Shown here: positions 10,801-21,719 of the stretch, one piece after another
Layout of the letters: the number at the start of each line of letters is the position of its first letter
Numbering within the stretch: position 1 is the first letter of the stretch
From: Engraulis encrasicolus
Taxonomy: Eukaryota; Chordata; Actinopteri; Clupeiformes; Engraulidae
Assembly: GCF_034702125.1 (NCBI RefSeq)
Contig: NC_085874.1
Location: 651,001 to 715,000, forward strand
Direction of reading: 5' to 3'
Length of the DNA stretch: 64,000 bases
The notes under the pieces: generated by a model
Told to the model about the DNA's origin: nothing
Seen by the model: only the letters and a program-made list of their open reading frames with translations
The model's database searches: none
Position numbers and translations under genes: made by a program

Positions 10801-13800
10801 ATTGTAATAATTGTGTAAAGGCAATATATATAGCATGAAACTTAGGTGGACAGATTTCTGGCCAGAAACACCAGCCTGTCAGTATGTTCTGGCTTCAAGG
10901 ACGCTCTCAAAAGTAGGTCACTATTGCCACGAGTAAATCACGATTAAAATTTCGACTTCAATTTCACTAATTTATCACAATTTGAAGAGCTCTTTTCCAA
11001 AATGAGATATATCCTTTTTATAGAATGTTGGGAAATTGACATTTTTGTATTGGGCATTCCATTGAAATGCATTGCAAAATGCATTTTTATAGAGGTTTTA
11101 AAGTATGTTCTCAAAATATTTGAATGGCAAGAATTCACACATAGATGATAGGACATCTTAACAGCCAATTCCAATATTAAAATTCAAAAAGTCAAAAATT
11201 GTGGATATAGCGTTTTGGAAAAGAGCTCTTCATTTATACAATAAAGATGTTTGTGTCACAAGTCTTATTTTCTCTCGCTGACCCATGGGCACCGGAGGAG
11301 GTGCGAAAGGCAGCAATGCCCAGCAGGTATTAACAGCTACCTGGACAATCCTGAAAAATTAAAAATTGAATATCAAAAAAACTTATATTTTAAAATGGCC
11401 AATTCCTTGTCTAAACATAGGCTGCAATGTCATGAACAACACCTGAAATGCTGGTGTTTGGTTCTTTTTTCATTTCAGAGATAATGGGACTCAAAAATAT
11501 GGCATCATACAAATAACCTAGTAATAATATGGTAATACCATAGTAATATCACATGACAGCATGTCTATCGGAAATTGTAAAGGATGGAGATGGTCCATGA
11601 GGATGCAGGAAGTTCAGTTTCACCTCTCCAGTGCTCGGCATACATTCCTCAGCACATGCTAGCCACTAGTTGCCATCATGCTACAACATACCCTTTGATG
11701 CTTGAACATTTAGAAAATTCAATTATTGAGCTTATTCTTTCAACCCTGCCTTCTGTGAATGCTGAAAGTGGTCTGGCTTCCACTGTGTCAATTGACAATG
11801 GGCAGAAGCTGTTTAGTTTTTGAGTACCTGGAATAGGGACCGACGAGGGTGCAGGGCCCACCGGGAAAATGCCTGTTATGCCAGATGGCCAGTCCAGTCC
11901 TGTCCCTGACACTACTCTATTACTACGTCATTACAACTCATTTCAACCTTTATGTCCCATTATCGCTGAAATGAATAAAGAACCAAACACCCCATTTTCA
12001 GGTGTTGTTTATGACCTTACAGGCTATGTTTAGACAAGAAAACGACCATTTTAAGTTTTTTTGATATTCATCTTTTCATTTTTAAAGGCATCATAATTCA
12101 TATTCTGAAAGTTGTTGTATTCCATGCTGTGTGTGTAATTTGTAGAGCCAGAAAAGAGCTTTCAAACAACACATCAGACATCTTTTTGTGACTTACACTG
12201 ACTGATATAATCAAGGCTGAATGAATAGTGTCCTACCCGTAAACCTTTGTTACTCTGTTTCTCCCTTAATATTGGTGTCAGATTCACACAAATGCAGTTC
12301 TGGGGTGCTACCTTGCTACTAAACAGGCGCAGCAAGTATGATTGAAATCTGTGTCGGTCGGGTCCCAAAGTGTCTGATTTCATGTGAAATGACCCAATAG
12401 ACCATACAGAACTGTATCGGTTTGCTGATTTTCTGAATGCACTGTACCGTCATAAGTTACTAAAAATCGTTTGGATTCCAGGCTCACTGAAGAGCAGCTT
12501 ATTTTATTTTATTTTATTATTAGACGCCACGGTAATTAGCTTATTCTTCTTTTCTGTAGATAATGTGGCGTTTTGGCTGTGAGATTCTACACCAGCACCC
12601 TAACACAAACCCGGAGACTATCATTGATTTTTATGAACAAATGAAAAACTTTGGAGTGGGATACTTTGCCAAGGTATGTATAACGCAAGATTGAATTAAC
12701 AACCTGTAAGAGAGATGGATGTATTTGAGACCTACTACATATCATCAAAAAGTATTCAATTGCAATGTGATTCAAAAACTGGTTCCATGTGCATCACCTT
12801 GTTTCTACATTTTCATTTGCTGAATTTGACTGTTCAGTGTCAAGAGGGTGGATGGCATGCACTAGTATTTTGTTCCCAGGCTCCCAGGAGATCTGGTATT
12901 GCAATTATTCTGTCTATCTGTCTGTCTACTCGCGACGTCTTTGATCATTTCAGGAGGGGCGTCAAAGCAGACAATATCTAAGATAAAAGGTGCGCTGTGT
13001 AGGATGGTGGCCAGAGTAGGTATTGTAACTATGTTGCTCATTAAAACTGTTCTGCCTATTGCCATATCTGATATTTTCATGAATATTTCCTAAGTAATAA
13101 ACAAATATTTACCAGTATTACCAAAGCACAGTCATTTTTTGCTGCTAAAATTATTTCTGGCAATTCAAAATGGCGGACGTGGAGAAGATCCACCTTTCAT
13201 GTATGAAAAGTGCAATTTTCCCAGTCATAATGAATATTTAGAATTTGATGGTGGTGGTAAGTTTTTGTGAAAAAAGTTAACATTTGTGAATGAGTAGCAT
13301 GAATTCCGGAAAGAAACGTCTAAAAATATTGCACAGGGCACCTTTTAAGACCTGGGGCCTCATTTATCATCAGTTCGTAGAATGCCTTCTAAATTCTGTC
13401 CTACGAGTGAAATATAGAACGGTCCCAAGTACAGAAAAATCAGGAATTATCAAACGTGCGTTGGCTGCTCCTACGCTCACCTCCTCGTGATAAATCTCAC
13501 ACCTTCCAAATCACTGTGCATGCAATTTCATGTTTCTTCCACTCGCATGCGTGGTCTGTGTTCATAGATTTAGGCACATTTCTACGTTCAAGTACATGTT
13601 CATAAATCCCACACTTTGCTCAGGAATGATCGCACAGATGAGTGCCTAAGAACGCTTGATAAATGAGGGCCCTGGACTCCTTTATCACCTTTTGCACCTT
13701 TTAAGGCTCTGAACATGCGAATCTAGTGCTGGCCAGGTGGCTATTCCAAGAACACAGCATAGTGGTAAACCTGGCTAACATCATCTACAAGAGGTGGTAA

Positions 13801-16800
13801 GCCTGCAAATAGATAGTCCACAGCAGGTGTCATTTATTTTATAAAATGAGGACTCCAGACTCATCTATTAGATGATTTACCACTATCTCATCACTCTCAG
13901 GTTCTTTGAATTACTCCCCAGGTCGCCATCTCTGATTGCTCTTTGTTTCTTCTCTGTGAGTAGATCAGCCTAGATCAGGCCATGCATCTGCTGCTGGGCG
14001 GCCAGGCAGAGGAGGCGCGGAGGCAGCTGTCGGTGGCAGAGAACTGGAGGTACGGCAAGCAGTCCATCTCTCTCCAGTCCCAGGAGCTGCTCCTCATCAG
14101 GGCCTACCGCGCCTTCCTGGACTACATCACCTGGCGCCAGAAGAAAACCTTGGCAGAGGAGGAGGCAGGTGAGGCTCAGATGCTGCTTTACTACTGTACA
14201 CCCGCCTGGATATTTTTGAAAACGCGTTTGTTTTAGCCTCTCGATTGCACGTAAACTCTCCTTTCAAACCTTAAAAGTTTAAAAGATGTCCCTTTCAGGG
14301 GGATAAAGAAATGAAGAAAGATGAAGAAATGTGGTATTTTCTAAACTACTCTTCATGATATACAATCTTACAATCTCTGATGGTTAAGTGATAAACCTGG
14401 CTAAGTTAACCTACAGGAAGTGGTAAACCTGCTAATAGATGGCCCACAGTTGTCATGTAGTAAAGAAAATGGGGGCTCTAGGCTCTTCAATTACCACTAC
14501 CTCAAGGTTAACTTAACCTGCTTTTAACCTGGTTCTTGAAATGCCACCCTGTCTTCCATGTCTCAGATCAGCAAGGTGAAGGCCGCAACCCAGAGATGCA
14601 CAGCTACTTCCGCCAGGCCTGCGTGACCCTCCAGGAGATCATCAGACAGCCTGGTGTCTGGGACTCATTCGTGCTGGCCTACGTTGATGTGAGTTTCCAA
14701 CACCACGCAAGCAGGGCTTGACATTGACACCTGCCCAAACCAGCCAAATGCTGATAACACTTGGCCATGGCTAGTGATAATTTCAGCGTCACTCACTAGC
14801 CACTTTTCACAGGTAGCTTATTCAGAGTGTTATTTTGCACATTGTGCATCAATTACTTGTGTTCAAGAAAAGTGCATAGTTTTGGTCCGTTGGTCCGTAG
14901 TTTGTTGTAGGAAGCTATGTGAATAGGACAGATCATCTTGCTTTAGCACTACACCTGAGGTTAGGTGTACAGTGTCATGTTATTAAAGAACAAATGATAA
15001 CAGAACTGTGGCTAGTAGAAAGGCTGAATTGCTTGTAAATCGGGGGAAACCAGTAGCCTGTGAGACAAAATATATTGTTGAACCCTGCATACAGGGCAGA
15101 AAGACATCATGCCTTGAAATGAACCTACAGTGTTTACATGTTTACTCAGGAAATTAGATCAGTTGCATACTGAAAATTTTAAGCTTGTTTAAAAAAGAAA
15201 AAACATTTTCTTGAAGCAAAATCAGTCACGCTGAGTAATGTATGGTACAGTTGAATAAACAGGGCTTGTTTAACAGTTAGCATTTTGGTTAGCAACTTGG
15301 GTTGTTACCAGTGGGAAATTGCATTGCAATCAACAAAGTTGGATATCACCACTACAGTTTCGAGAAATGCACCCTTGGTCAGCCAGAAAACGGGTAAACT
15401 GAAAAGCACCGGTATTCAATCTATCACTTTCAGATGCTGGAGTTCTACCATGATAACGAGACCGCAGAGAGTGTTCTGAAGGACTACGCCTACGACAAGT
15501 CCTTCCCAGCCAATCCAAACGCTCATGTCTACCTGTTTGACTTCCTGAAGAGACACAATGCCCCGGTGAAGAAGCAATTGAAAGTGCTAGAGGTACAGTT
15601 GTGAAAGTCCTTCTCCCCTCCCCTTGTCTGTAACTACAGAGTGCAGGTACAAAGAGGTTGCTAGGATGCTGTAGGACAGGGATGTCAAACTCAGGCCCGG
15701 GGGCCAAATCTGGCCCGCAGAGTCATTTTATTCGGCCTGCGGGGTCATTTCAGATGTGTGTTTCAGTTGGCCCACATGCACCATTAATGTATAGTGTAAC
15801 AACACTTGAACAAGGGAACACAGGATGTCAAGGCATATTTAAACTACCATGTACCTGTATGAGTGTGTGCGGAATTTAACTATGAGTATAAAGTGCACGT
15901 ACTCATAATTTTAGTCCATTTTATTAAATAAATGATAAGTTTGGCCCGAGACTTTGTTACAGATTTTGATTTTGGCCCTCAGTCAATTTGAGTTTGACAC
16001 CCCTGCTGTAGGACATGCTTGGAAGCTGGTCTTGGAATCAGAGCATTGAGTTTTCTAATGATTATATGCAGCTATGCACTTTGTATTTGGTGTCCAATAA
16101 GAAACGTTGTACCACTGACTAGTAGTAGTAGCTTTATTGTCGCCCATGGGGGAAATTTATTTTACTAAATGGAGCGTAAGACATGAAAACCAGCACAATG
16201 CAATCCACAAAGACGCACAGGTGATGTCCACACGCCTCACCGAGTGCTGTTGCCACAGAGCAGCGCCCGCCTCCCAACTCCCACTAACTCTCCCAATAGT
16301 TATTCCCTGTGGTCAACATCATTTGCTATGGGGAGCTGCCGCGCAGCGTGTTAAGTCTGCACATATGGGCTTGCAGGCCCATGAGATGCAGGTTCGAATC
16401 CGGGTCATGTCTCAATCCCACCACATCTCTCTCTCACTTATTTCCTGTCTCCATCTTCCACTGCCCTTTCTACGTACGGACTAAATGTTGAAAAGCAATT
16501 AAAAAAAAAATTGCTGTGAGTTAGGGATGTCTGCAATTCACTTTAGTTGATGAAGACATTAATCGAAAAAAATAGATAATTGCAATTAATCGGCAACTCA
16601 ACTAGCAAGAAAATGGGCATGACTAAGTGCTTGTTAAATGTGGGAACATTTCAGTCACCTCTGGATTAAAGAATATAAATAGATATTCATTTCAATTAAG
16701 TATTTTATTTAGTTTTTCATTAGAATTTTTAGATGTACTCACAAAAGATTGGGGGGAAACATTGACATTTTGGGGAAAAAACGCTGCTTATCAATTACTC

Positions 16801-19800
16801 GTAAGTCGATCGATAAGGTCAACCAACTAACAATGATTAATCGACAATTAATCCATAATTTGCATCCCTGCTGTGTAAAAAGTCATGATGGTTACGTGTT
16901 GATTTCTAGATATCGACTCATGCCACGCTTTCTGTGGAGCCCTATCTCACGCCTTTCGTAAAGTCTTCACGAAAATAATATATTAATTTTCGTGGTGCAT
17001 TCACGTTATTGCCCGCCTTTCGTAAAGTCTTCACGAAAATAATAGATTCATTTTCACGCTGCCTTCACTTGAATTGCCCCACTGCTGCTATGGTTATCCA
17101 AACGTCTGCAGGGGCGGGGAGGGGGTCCTGACAGAACACTGCTCGGGACTCACTAATTCGACGCCCTTTCGGTACTTACGCCTTATGTCCCCTAAACCTA
17201 AACCTAAACCTAACCCTAACCTTAACCCTAACCCTAACCTTAACCCTAACCTTAACCCTAACCTTGACCCTAAACCTAACCCTGAATTGCTTATTTGAAA
17301 TGTTTGATTACCATACAGTCGGGCAATTCAAGTGAATAGGCAGCGTGAAAATTAATCTATTATTTTCGTGAAGACTTTACGAAAGGCGGGCAATAACGTG
17401 AATGCACCACGAAAATTAATATATTTTTTTCGTGAATACTTCACGAAATGAGTGAGATACGGTTGTTCTGTGTTGTTGTTTGCCCCAGATCCTGCATACT
17501 CTGGTGCCAAGTCACAAGCTGGTGCTGGACTACTGCCACCTACTGCTCACCCAAGGTACCGCATGGCTTATTATTCACTAGACTAGAGCCGTGTTTTTCA
17601 AAGTGGGGGCCGCATTGTCACAAGGGCAAAGCAACAAAATTGTGTTTGGAGCAACAACACTGTAGTAAGGTCTCCAATCTCCATCCCAAATGTGTTTTTG
17701 TTGTTGTTTTCATTTGTTTTAAATGATGCTGCTTTCAATCTCTATGCCCTTCTGGAGTGGAACATCGTCTTCTTATTTTAACCTTTGCACTGCATCAATG
17801 GGAACTAAACTGAAACACAGCTGCTCTGTGTGTTGTAGGGGAGGATGACCAAGCCTACAGGGCCTTACTGCTCATCATGGAACTCCTGGAGTACATCACC
17901 TGGAAGTATAATGTCCATGGCTGGACATGTCTTAAGGAAGTGATCATAGCTCTGTCTGAAAGGTGCCGCTCGCCTCCAGACCTCCCACAGTACAAATGCC
18001 AAACATTCTTTTGTCCCTCAATATTCCGTAATTTGAATGCAAAAATCGCAGGAAAAGTAGAGTGTACTAACCATACAAGTGAATACTATTAACTACCAGC
18101 TTATGAAGTGTGTGTGTGCGCGCATGCGGCCCCATGCTGTACCTCCAACATAAAGAATGACATGAATGAATGGTTTAACACCAGTGTTTCCCAACCTTTT
18201 TTGTCTCAAGTACCCCCAAAGCCTTTTTGTTGTACCATGAGTACCCCCTACATCTCTTCCTCTATCTCAGTGTGACTATGCATTTGTTCCATGCATTTGT
18301 TGTTATTACTTTTTTCCAAGTACCCCCTGCAGAGTGCTCACGTACCCCTAGTGGTACACGTACCCCTGGTTGGGAAGCACTGGTTTAACAGACATTTCAC
18401 GGCCATTACTGCACTAAACTGTACTAGCAAAGTATGTGTATGGCTGTGGTGTCTGGATATGTGTGATAGTGATGTGTGTGAGGTTGGTGTACATTTATAA
18501 TTATTTTATTTATTGCTTATTGCACAAGAATGCTCAATTTTGTTGTACATGTTACACAGTGACAAATAACACGAAGAGCACATACTGGGATGCATGGGTT
18601 TAGCATGTCATTCAAAATAATAGCATATTAATTACTTTAAATGTTAATCTGACCATTTTTTTGACAGAACATTTAAGTGTTTTGTTTTCTTGAGTGTGGA
18701 TTGAAATCATATCTATCTATCTATATCTATCTATCGATCGATCGATCGATCTATCTATCTATCTATCTATTGAATGTGATTTATGTATTAAATGGCTTTG
18801 CCTGTAATATGTGTACGTGGCTGTCTTTTCCAGGGGTCTTGAAGATGTCTTGGCGAAGGAGTGGCAACGGAGAAAAGAGCTGTGGACGTCCCTGCACTTC
18901 CGAGCGGCCCACGCCAAGAAGGACTTGGAGGCCTGCAAGGATATCCTGCTGATCAAGAACTACCTGGCCATGTACCACCTGTACGGCAGAAGTGAGTACT
19001 AGTAAACCTGGTCAATCACCTGTATGGCAGAAGTGAGTACTAGTAAGCCTGGTCAATCACCTATACGGCAGAAGTGAGTACTAGTAAGCCTGGTCAATCA
19101 TATAATAATAATAATAATTATATAATAATAATAATAATAATATCTGTATCTCTTGCCAGATGGTAGCAGTTCAAACAGATTGTGACCTGGGTGTGAATTG
19201 TCTCCCAGAATGCACTTGGCTTTTTTATGCATGGTCATGGTGTGTACTAGTAAGCCGTGTCAATCATATGTACGGCAGGGGCGAGTACTAAGCCTTGTAG
19301 TATTTCACACAGACCAAGTATCATAGTGTGGTGTGAAATGTGGCAGGACATGTCAGCCACTGACAATTTCATGTTTTACAATTTGGCATTTTACCAGATG
19401 GCAATTCTTTTAACATGGCTCTCACCAGATGAATTTGGGTCCTCCCTGTCACATACACACTCATCTGGGACAGCTCCGGTCAAATCCGCTGTCCCAAGGT
19501 GTGGCTTTATTAAAGATCTGAGCATTGTGATTTGCGAAACCAGCTGTCTGATCATTTTTAAAGCCATGCAACACGTGACTCCTCCATGCGAGCAGTCATT
19601 GTTGTCTGAAACAACTGTCTCTATTCACTTATTTCCCCCCTTATCGACTACGTTAAATCTATTTTGACTACTTCACAAAATCCCGCCAGGCAATCCTGAT
19701 AAGTTTGTCAACTTCCATTATGGCTAACCTTACCTAATGTGGAATTTCTCCCAGATGTGCGAGTGGAGCTTGTGAGCTGTGCAGAAACACACAGTTCTGG

Positions 19801-20136
19801 TGCTAGAGGATTCTTATCCCCAGTCCCAAATGGTCATTTGCTGTTTTTATTATTGAAATTATTGAAAGCTTATGAATGCGCTACAATGGTCACACCATTT
19901 GTCAATACCTGGTGTGACACTACAGTATGACATTACTGTGACACTACAGAATGACAATACATACCATGCATTTGAGTTTGTCTTTTTTTATGGCGAATCC
20001 TTACAGTGAATGTTTGACAATTAACAAGAAATCCAACACCATCTTGACATGCCACCCCTCCTGTGTCCTGTTCTTAGGTTGTGAATACTGTAACAACGCC
20101 TTCCGACTGCTTCCCATGTCAAGCAAGAAGACCTAG
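7842..20136 (+). CDS. taf1a: taf1a, TATA-box-binding-protein-associated factor RNA polymerase I subunit A, complete, ten exons
   Basis: TAF1A (TAF(I)48) is a subunit of SL1/TIF-IB, the TBP complex that recruits RNA polymerase I to ribosomal DNA promoters in the nucleolus. Exons: 7842-7983, 9253-9416, 12560-12673, 13964-14168, 14567-14688, 15434-15592, 17489-17555, 17839-17962, 18834-18991 and 20078-20136. All junctions are GT-AG and in phase, giving 437 residues plus TAG; I recall about 450 for human. Matches to the remembered human protein include IMWRFGCEILHQHPN, MKNFGVGYFAK, AENWRYG, PGVWDSFVLAYVD, DYAYDKSFPANPNAHVYL, VPSHKLVLDY and KEWQRRKELW. The helical, TPR-like composition fits the family. 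The C-terminus (CEYCNNAFRLLPMSSKKT) is short. The least certain point is the exon 1 donor: CAG|GTAGCC at 7983/7984 is the best one in the required phase, but it adds a Pro/Ala stretch that does not resemble other TAF1A proteins. Confidence 0.95.
8339..8767. mobile_element. Foldback MITE in taf1a intron 1
   Basis: Arms of about 100 bp (8340-8445 and 8670-8767) are near-perfect inverted complements. They begin TTTTCATCCACTCCCGTCC and end GGACGGGAGTGGATGAAAA, and include GACGCCGCTGTCG and CGACAGCGGCGTC. A short A/T-rich loop separates them. No coding capacity. Confidence 0.85.
8960..9128 (+). mobile_element. tRNA-derived SINE
   Basis: The head GTGGCCAACCGGTAGGGCA resembles a Pol III A box and GGGGTCAATTCC a degenerate B box. 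A C/T-rich body (CTCTCTCCCACTTGCTTCCC) and an A-rich AAATAAATAAAAA tail follow. Related copies lie at 16327-16512 and 58063-58226. Confidence 0.75.
9487..9706. mobile_element. MITE, TATTTGGGTCATTT-ended family, copy 1
   Basis: Inverted ends TTGGGTCATTTCACATGAAA and, at the far end, a related reverse complement (ACGAAATTACCCAATAG) enclose about 220 bp. A second copy in opposite orientation is at 12176-12404, and a fragment of one end is near 10426-10470. Confidence 0.7.
9783..10323. mobile_element. hAT-like MITE with 8-bp target duplication
   Basis: The terminal repeats are CAGTGTTAATTTTGTC and GACGAAATTAACACTG. Both sides carry the exact duplication GTTGCTAC (9775-9782 and 10324-10331). The interior is made of iterated TTTTAGTCTTAGTC and CACACTGCTTCTCTTTT motifs. 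A second left end (GGTGTTAATTTTGTCAG) occurs internally near 10137. Confidence 0.93.
10975..11240. mobile_element. Short inverted-repeat element in taf1a intron 2
   Basis: GAAGAGCTCTTTTCCAAAAT (10983-11002) and its complement near 11208-11230 (TTTTGGAAAAGAGCTCTTC) flank about 200 bp of A/T-rich DNA. The structure is MITE-like; no target duplication was found. Confidence 0.6.
11341..12088. mobile_element. Foldback element with about 140-bp arms
   Basis: The left arm (11341-11489) and right arm (11952-12088) are inverted complements; for example AACACCTGAAATGCTGGTG pairs with CACCCCATTTTCAGGTGTT, with matching AAGAACCAAACAC blocks. The 460-bp centre has no recognised genes. Confidence 0.75.
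12176..12404 (-). mobile_element. MITE, same family as 9487-9706, inverted copy
   Basis: Read on the minus strand it starts with ATTGGGTCATTTCACATGAA and shares the internal blocks CACCCCAGAACTG and TTAAGGGAGAAAC with the copy at 9487-9706. Confidence 0.65.
12983..13348 (+). mobile_element. MITE, AAAGGTGCNCTGTGTA-ended family, copy 1
   Basis: This element of about 366 bp has short inverted ends (AAAAGGTGCGCTGTGTAGG and GCACAGGGCACCTTTT) and internal motifs CTAAGTAATAAACAAATATTT and ATGTATGAAAAGTGCAATTTT. Other copies are at 21185-21552 (inverted), 22199-22269 (fragment) and 48685-49050. Confidence 0.85.
13355..13671. mobile_element. MITE with GGGCCTCATTTATCA ends and 3-bp CTG duplication
   Basis: The ends GGGCCTCATTTATCA and TGATAAATGAGGGCC are inverted and flanked by CTG on both sides (13352-13354 and 13672-13674). 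A 3-bp CTG duplication suggests the PIF/Harbinger superfamily. A 1.29 kb relative with the same ends is at 54437-55730. Confidence 0.8.
13762..13915 (+). repeat. Dispersed repeat, copy upstream of taf1a exon 4
   Basis: This stretch shares GGTAAACCTGGCTAA, GTGGTAARCCTGC, AATAGATRGYCCACAG and TTACCACTA blocks in the same order with 14385-14535. The two copies flank taf1a exon 4 in direct orientation and look clearly homologous but diverged. Confidence 0.6.
14385..14535 (+). repeat. Dispersed repeat, copy downstream of taf1a exon 4
   Basis: Direct-orientation partner of 13762-13915, beginning TGATAAACCTGGCTAAG and ending with TTACCACTACCTCAAGG and a CTGGTTC block. No ends or target duplication are clear. 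Confidence 0.55.
15677..16005. mobile_element. hAT-like MITE with 8-bp target duplication
   Basis: The ends CAGGGATGTCAAACTC and GAGTTTGACACCCCTG are inverted. Both sides carry CTGTAGGA (15669-15676 and 16006-16013). The 329-bp body is GGCCC-rich with no coding capacity. Confidence 0.95.
16120..16326 (-). mobile_element. LINE 3' tail, minus strand
   Basis: Read on the minus strand this ends with TCCCCCATGGGCGACAATAAA followed by GCTACTACTACT, the tail-plus-microsatellite ending of fish L2-like LINEs. The adjoining 150 bp is probably its 3'UTR; no reverse-transcriptase sequence is present. Confidence 0.5.
16327..16512 (+). mobile_element. tRNA-derived SINE
   Basis: A tRNA-like head is followed by a near-perfect B box (GGTTCGAATCC at about 16391-16401), the CATCTCTCTCTCACTTATTTC body shared with the SINEs at 8960 and 58063, and an A-run at 16500-16510. 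It lacks tRNA cloverleaf pairing, so it is not a functional tRNA gene. Confidence 0.8.
16943..17459. mobile_element. Palindromic element abutting taf1a exon 7
   Basis: Arms of about 140 bp (16943-17083 and 17319-17459) are inverted complements. Each contains CTTTCGTAAAGTCTTCACG-like blocks, the left arm twice. The centre holds a degenerate telomere-like array. The element ends 29 bp before taf1a exon 7 (17489), so the exon's pyrimidine tract lies immediately beyond it. Confidence 0.85.
17191..17283 (+). repeat. Degenerate telomere-like CCTAAA/CCCTAA/CCTTAA array
   Basis: About fifteen hexamers of CCYTAA/CCTAAA type lie in the loop of the palindromic element at 16943-17459. The mixture of variants suggests a repeat belonging to the transposon rather than a relic telomere. 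Confidence 0.85.
18181..18382. mobile_element. hAT-like MITE with 8-bp target duplication
   Basis: The ends CCAGTGTTTCCCAACC and GGTTGGGAAGCACTG are flanked by GTTTAACA on both sides (18173-18180 and 18383-18390). The body carries repeated AAGTACCCCC motifs. Confidence 0.93.
18713..18770. repeat. Microsatellite (CTAT)n with a CGAT core
   Basis: A run of CTAT units is interrupted by four CGAT units, in taf1a intron 8. Confidence 0.95.
18981..19100 (+). repeat. 41-bp tandem repeat that copies the taf1a exon 9 splice donor
   Basis: Three units start at 18981, 19022 and 19063. The first begins inside exon 9, so the junction GGCAGAA|GTGAGTACTAG is present three times. A diverged further piece lies around 19240-19295. 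Using the second or third donor would add 41 or 82 bp and introduce an in-frame TAG right after the normal junction. Confidence 0.9.
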
Positions 20137-21184
20137 ACACACATTCTGCCTTAACTGATGGTCACATGCAGGAAGAAGACACCAGAAGCAGCAGGTGGAC
20201 CTTACAAACCATTTCCAACACAGTTGTACAGGATTCGTTCAAGCTGCTGGTTTGGCTCGTTCAGAACGTAGCAGAAGGCAACAAAGATTTAGAAAATGGT
20301 ATGCAGAGTGGATGTGTAAACGTCCCTTACTGTAAATGTTTACTTCCTGAACTCTTGATAAGCGGATGTGACTGATGTATTGGTGTTAGCTTGGCTATCA
20401 TGACTGCAAGACTACGAGACTATGGTCTGGCTAACCCACAGTGTCAACCCATTTCCCTGTGGGAAATGCAAAGAGCGTGTCCAGCTCTTAATGCAACTGG
20501 TACCTCCATATGCTACTAGTTGAAGCTACAATCGATAAGATCATAGATCATAGATCATAGATCGATAAGCCATTCCTTCACTCACCGGCTTACTGAGGTG
20601 GTGTGTCATTGCTTTAAGCATGCCCCATTAAACCATTGTAGTGCTAAAAATTGGTTGCCTCTGTATCTCAGTGGCGTTTGAAATGTTGTAGATGGCATGC
20701 CTGGCTAGACTAAATGGTTTTGCCAAGCGTTGTGCAGCTTCACAGCTAGTATGGGTGAGTCCAGGTTAGTTGATGTTACCATGTGGGTGCTGATGTGCAT
20801 AACAATAAATGTGCACAGCTTGGCCAAAAAGCTTGATTCTCCAGACCAAAAAAAAAGCGCTCACACACACCATACCAATATGTTGTTGGACCACGTGTAG
20901 ACACCACACAATGCAAGACCAAATGTGTTTTTTTTTTTTGTGATTTTTTTTTTTCCATGCTGTATATATTTTCACCACTAGGTGGTACTCATGCAGTGTA
21001 GAATATTCATGCCTCTGAGTTTTGTGTAGCAGCAAAAGTGTGTGTGTGTGTGTGCGCGTGCGCGCGTGCGTGCGTGCGTGTGTCTAAGTGAGAAATGAGA
21101 GCTGCATGTGTGTGAATGTATTCATTCATATGTATTGAATGTTTTCAAAAGGCTGCCAAGGTCCAGCTGCCTTGGAAGAGTGTC
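20137..21184 (+). other. taf1a 3' untranslated region and flank
   Basis: No reading frame of interest. An AATAAA at 20804-20809 is a possible polyadenylation signal about 670 bp after the stop. A TG/CG-alternating microsatellite lies at about 21040-21083. Confidence 0.4.
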
Positions 21185-21552
21185 TTAAAGGTGCACCATG
21201 TAATATTTCTAGTAGTTAATTTCCAGAATCCATACTGCCCATTCACGAATGTTACCTTTTTAACAAATACTTACCGCCACCATTCTGAATTCTAAGTAAT
21301 TCAGTATGACTGGGGAAATTGCACTTTTCATACATAAGTAAGGGGATCTTCTTCATGGTTTGCCATTTTGAATTTCCAGAAATAGACATTTTAAGCTGCA
21401 AAAATTACTGTACTTTGGTCATAGTAGTAAATACTAGTTTATTACTCAGTAAATATTCATGAAGATATAAAATTTGGCAATAGGCAGCATACTTTCAATG
21501 AGAAGCATAGTTGCAATACCTATTCTGGCCACAATCTTACACAGTGCACCGG
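21185..21552 (-). mobile_element. MITE, same family as 12983-13348, inverted copy
   Basis: Full-length copy on the minus strand, from TTAAAGGTGCACCATGTAA to ACACAGTGCACC, with the shared internal motifs AAATTGCACTTTTCATACAT and TTTATTACTCAGTAAATAT. Confidence 0.85.
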
Positions 21553-21719
21553 AAAGTAATTTTGTTTGTTGAGTTTCTATGTGTATGGCTCTCTGTGAGA
21601 GTGACGTGCTTCAAGGTTATGCAGTTACAGCAATGCCTTTACAATAGCCATAGCGGTTTATAGCAGAGCTTAACATTTGAATAACACTTCACTTTAGTCT
21701 TCACGTTTCCACACATACA

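Noticed and set aside
16391..16401. Possible tRNA gene
   Set aside because: Only the B box fits; there is no cloverleaf and the flanks are SINE body and A-rich tail.
17191..17283. Internal telomere or chromosome fusion point
   Set aside because: The hexamers are mixed variants and lie in the loop of a palindromic transposon.
20551..20575. Possible CRISPR-like or structured array (ATAGATC repeats)
   Set aside because: Only three short units without spacers; a simple microsatellite in a vertebrate genome.
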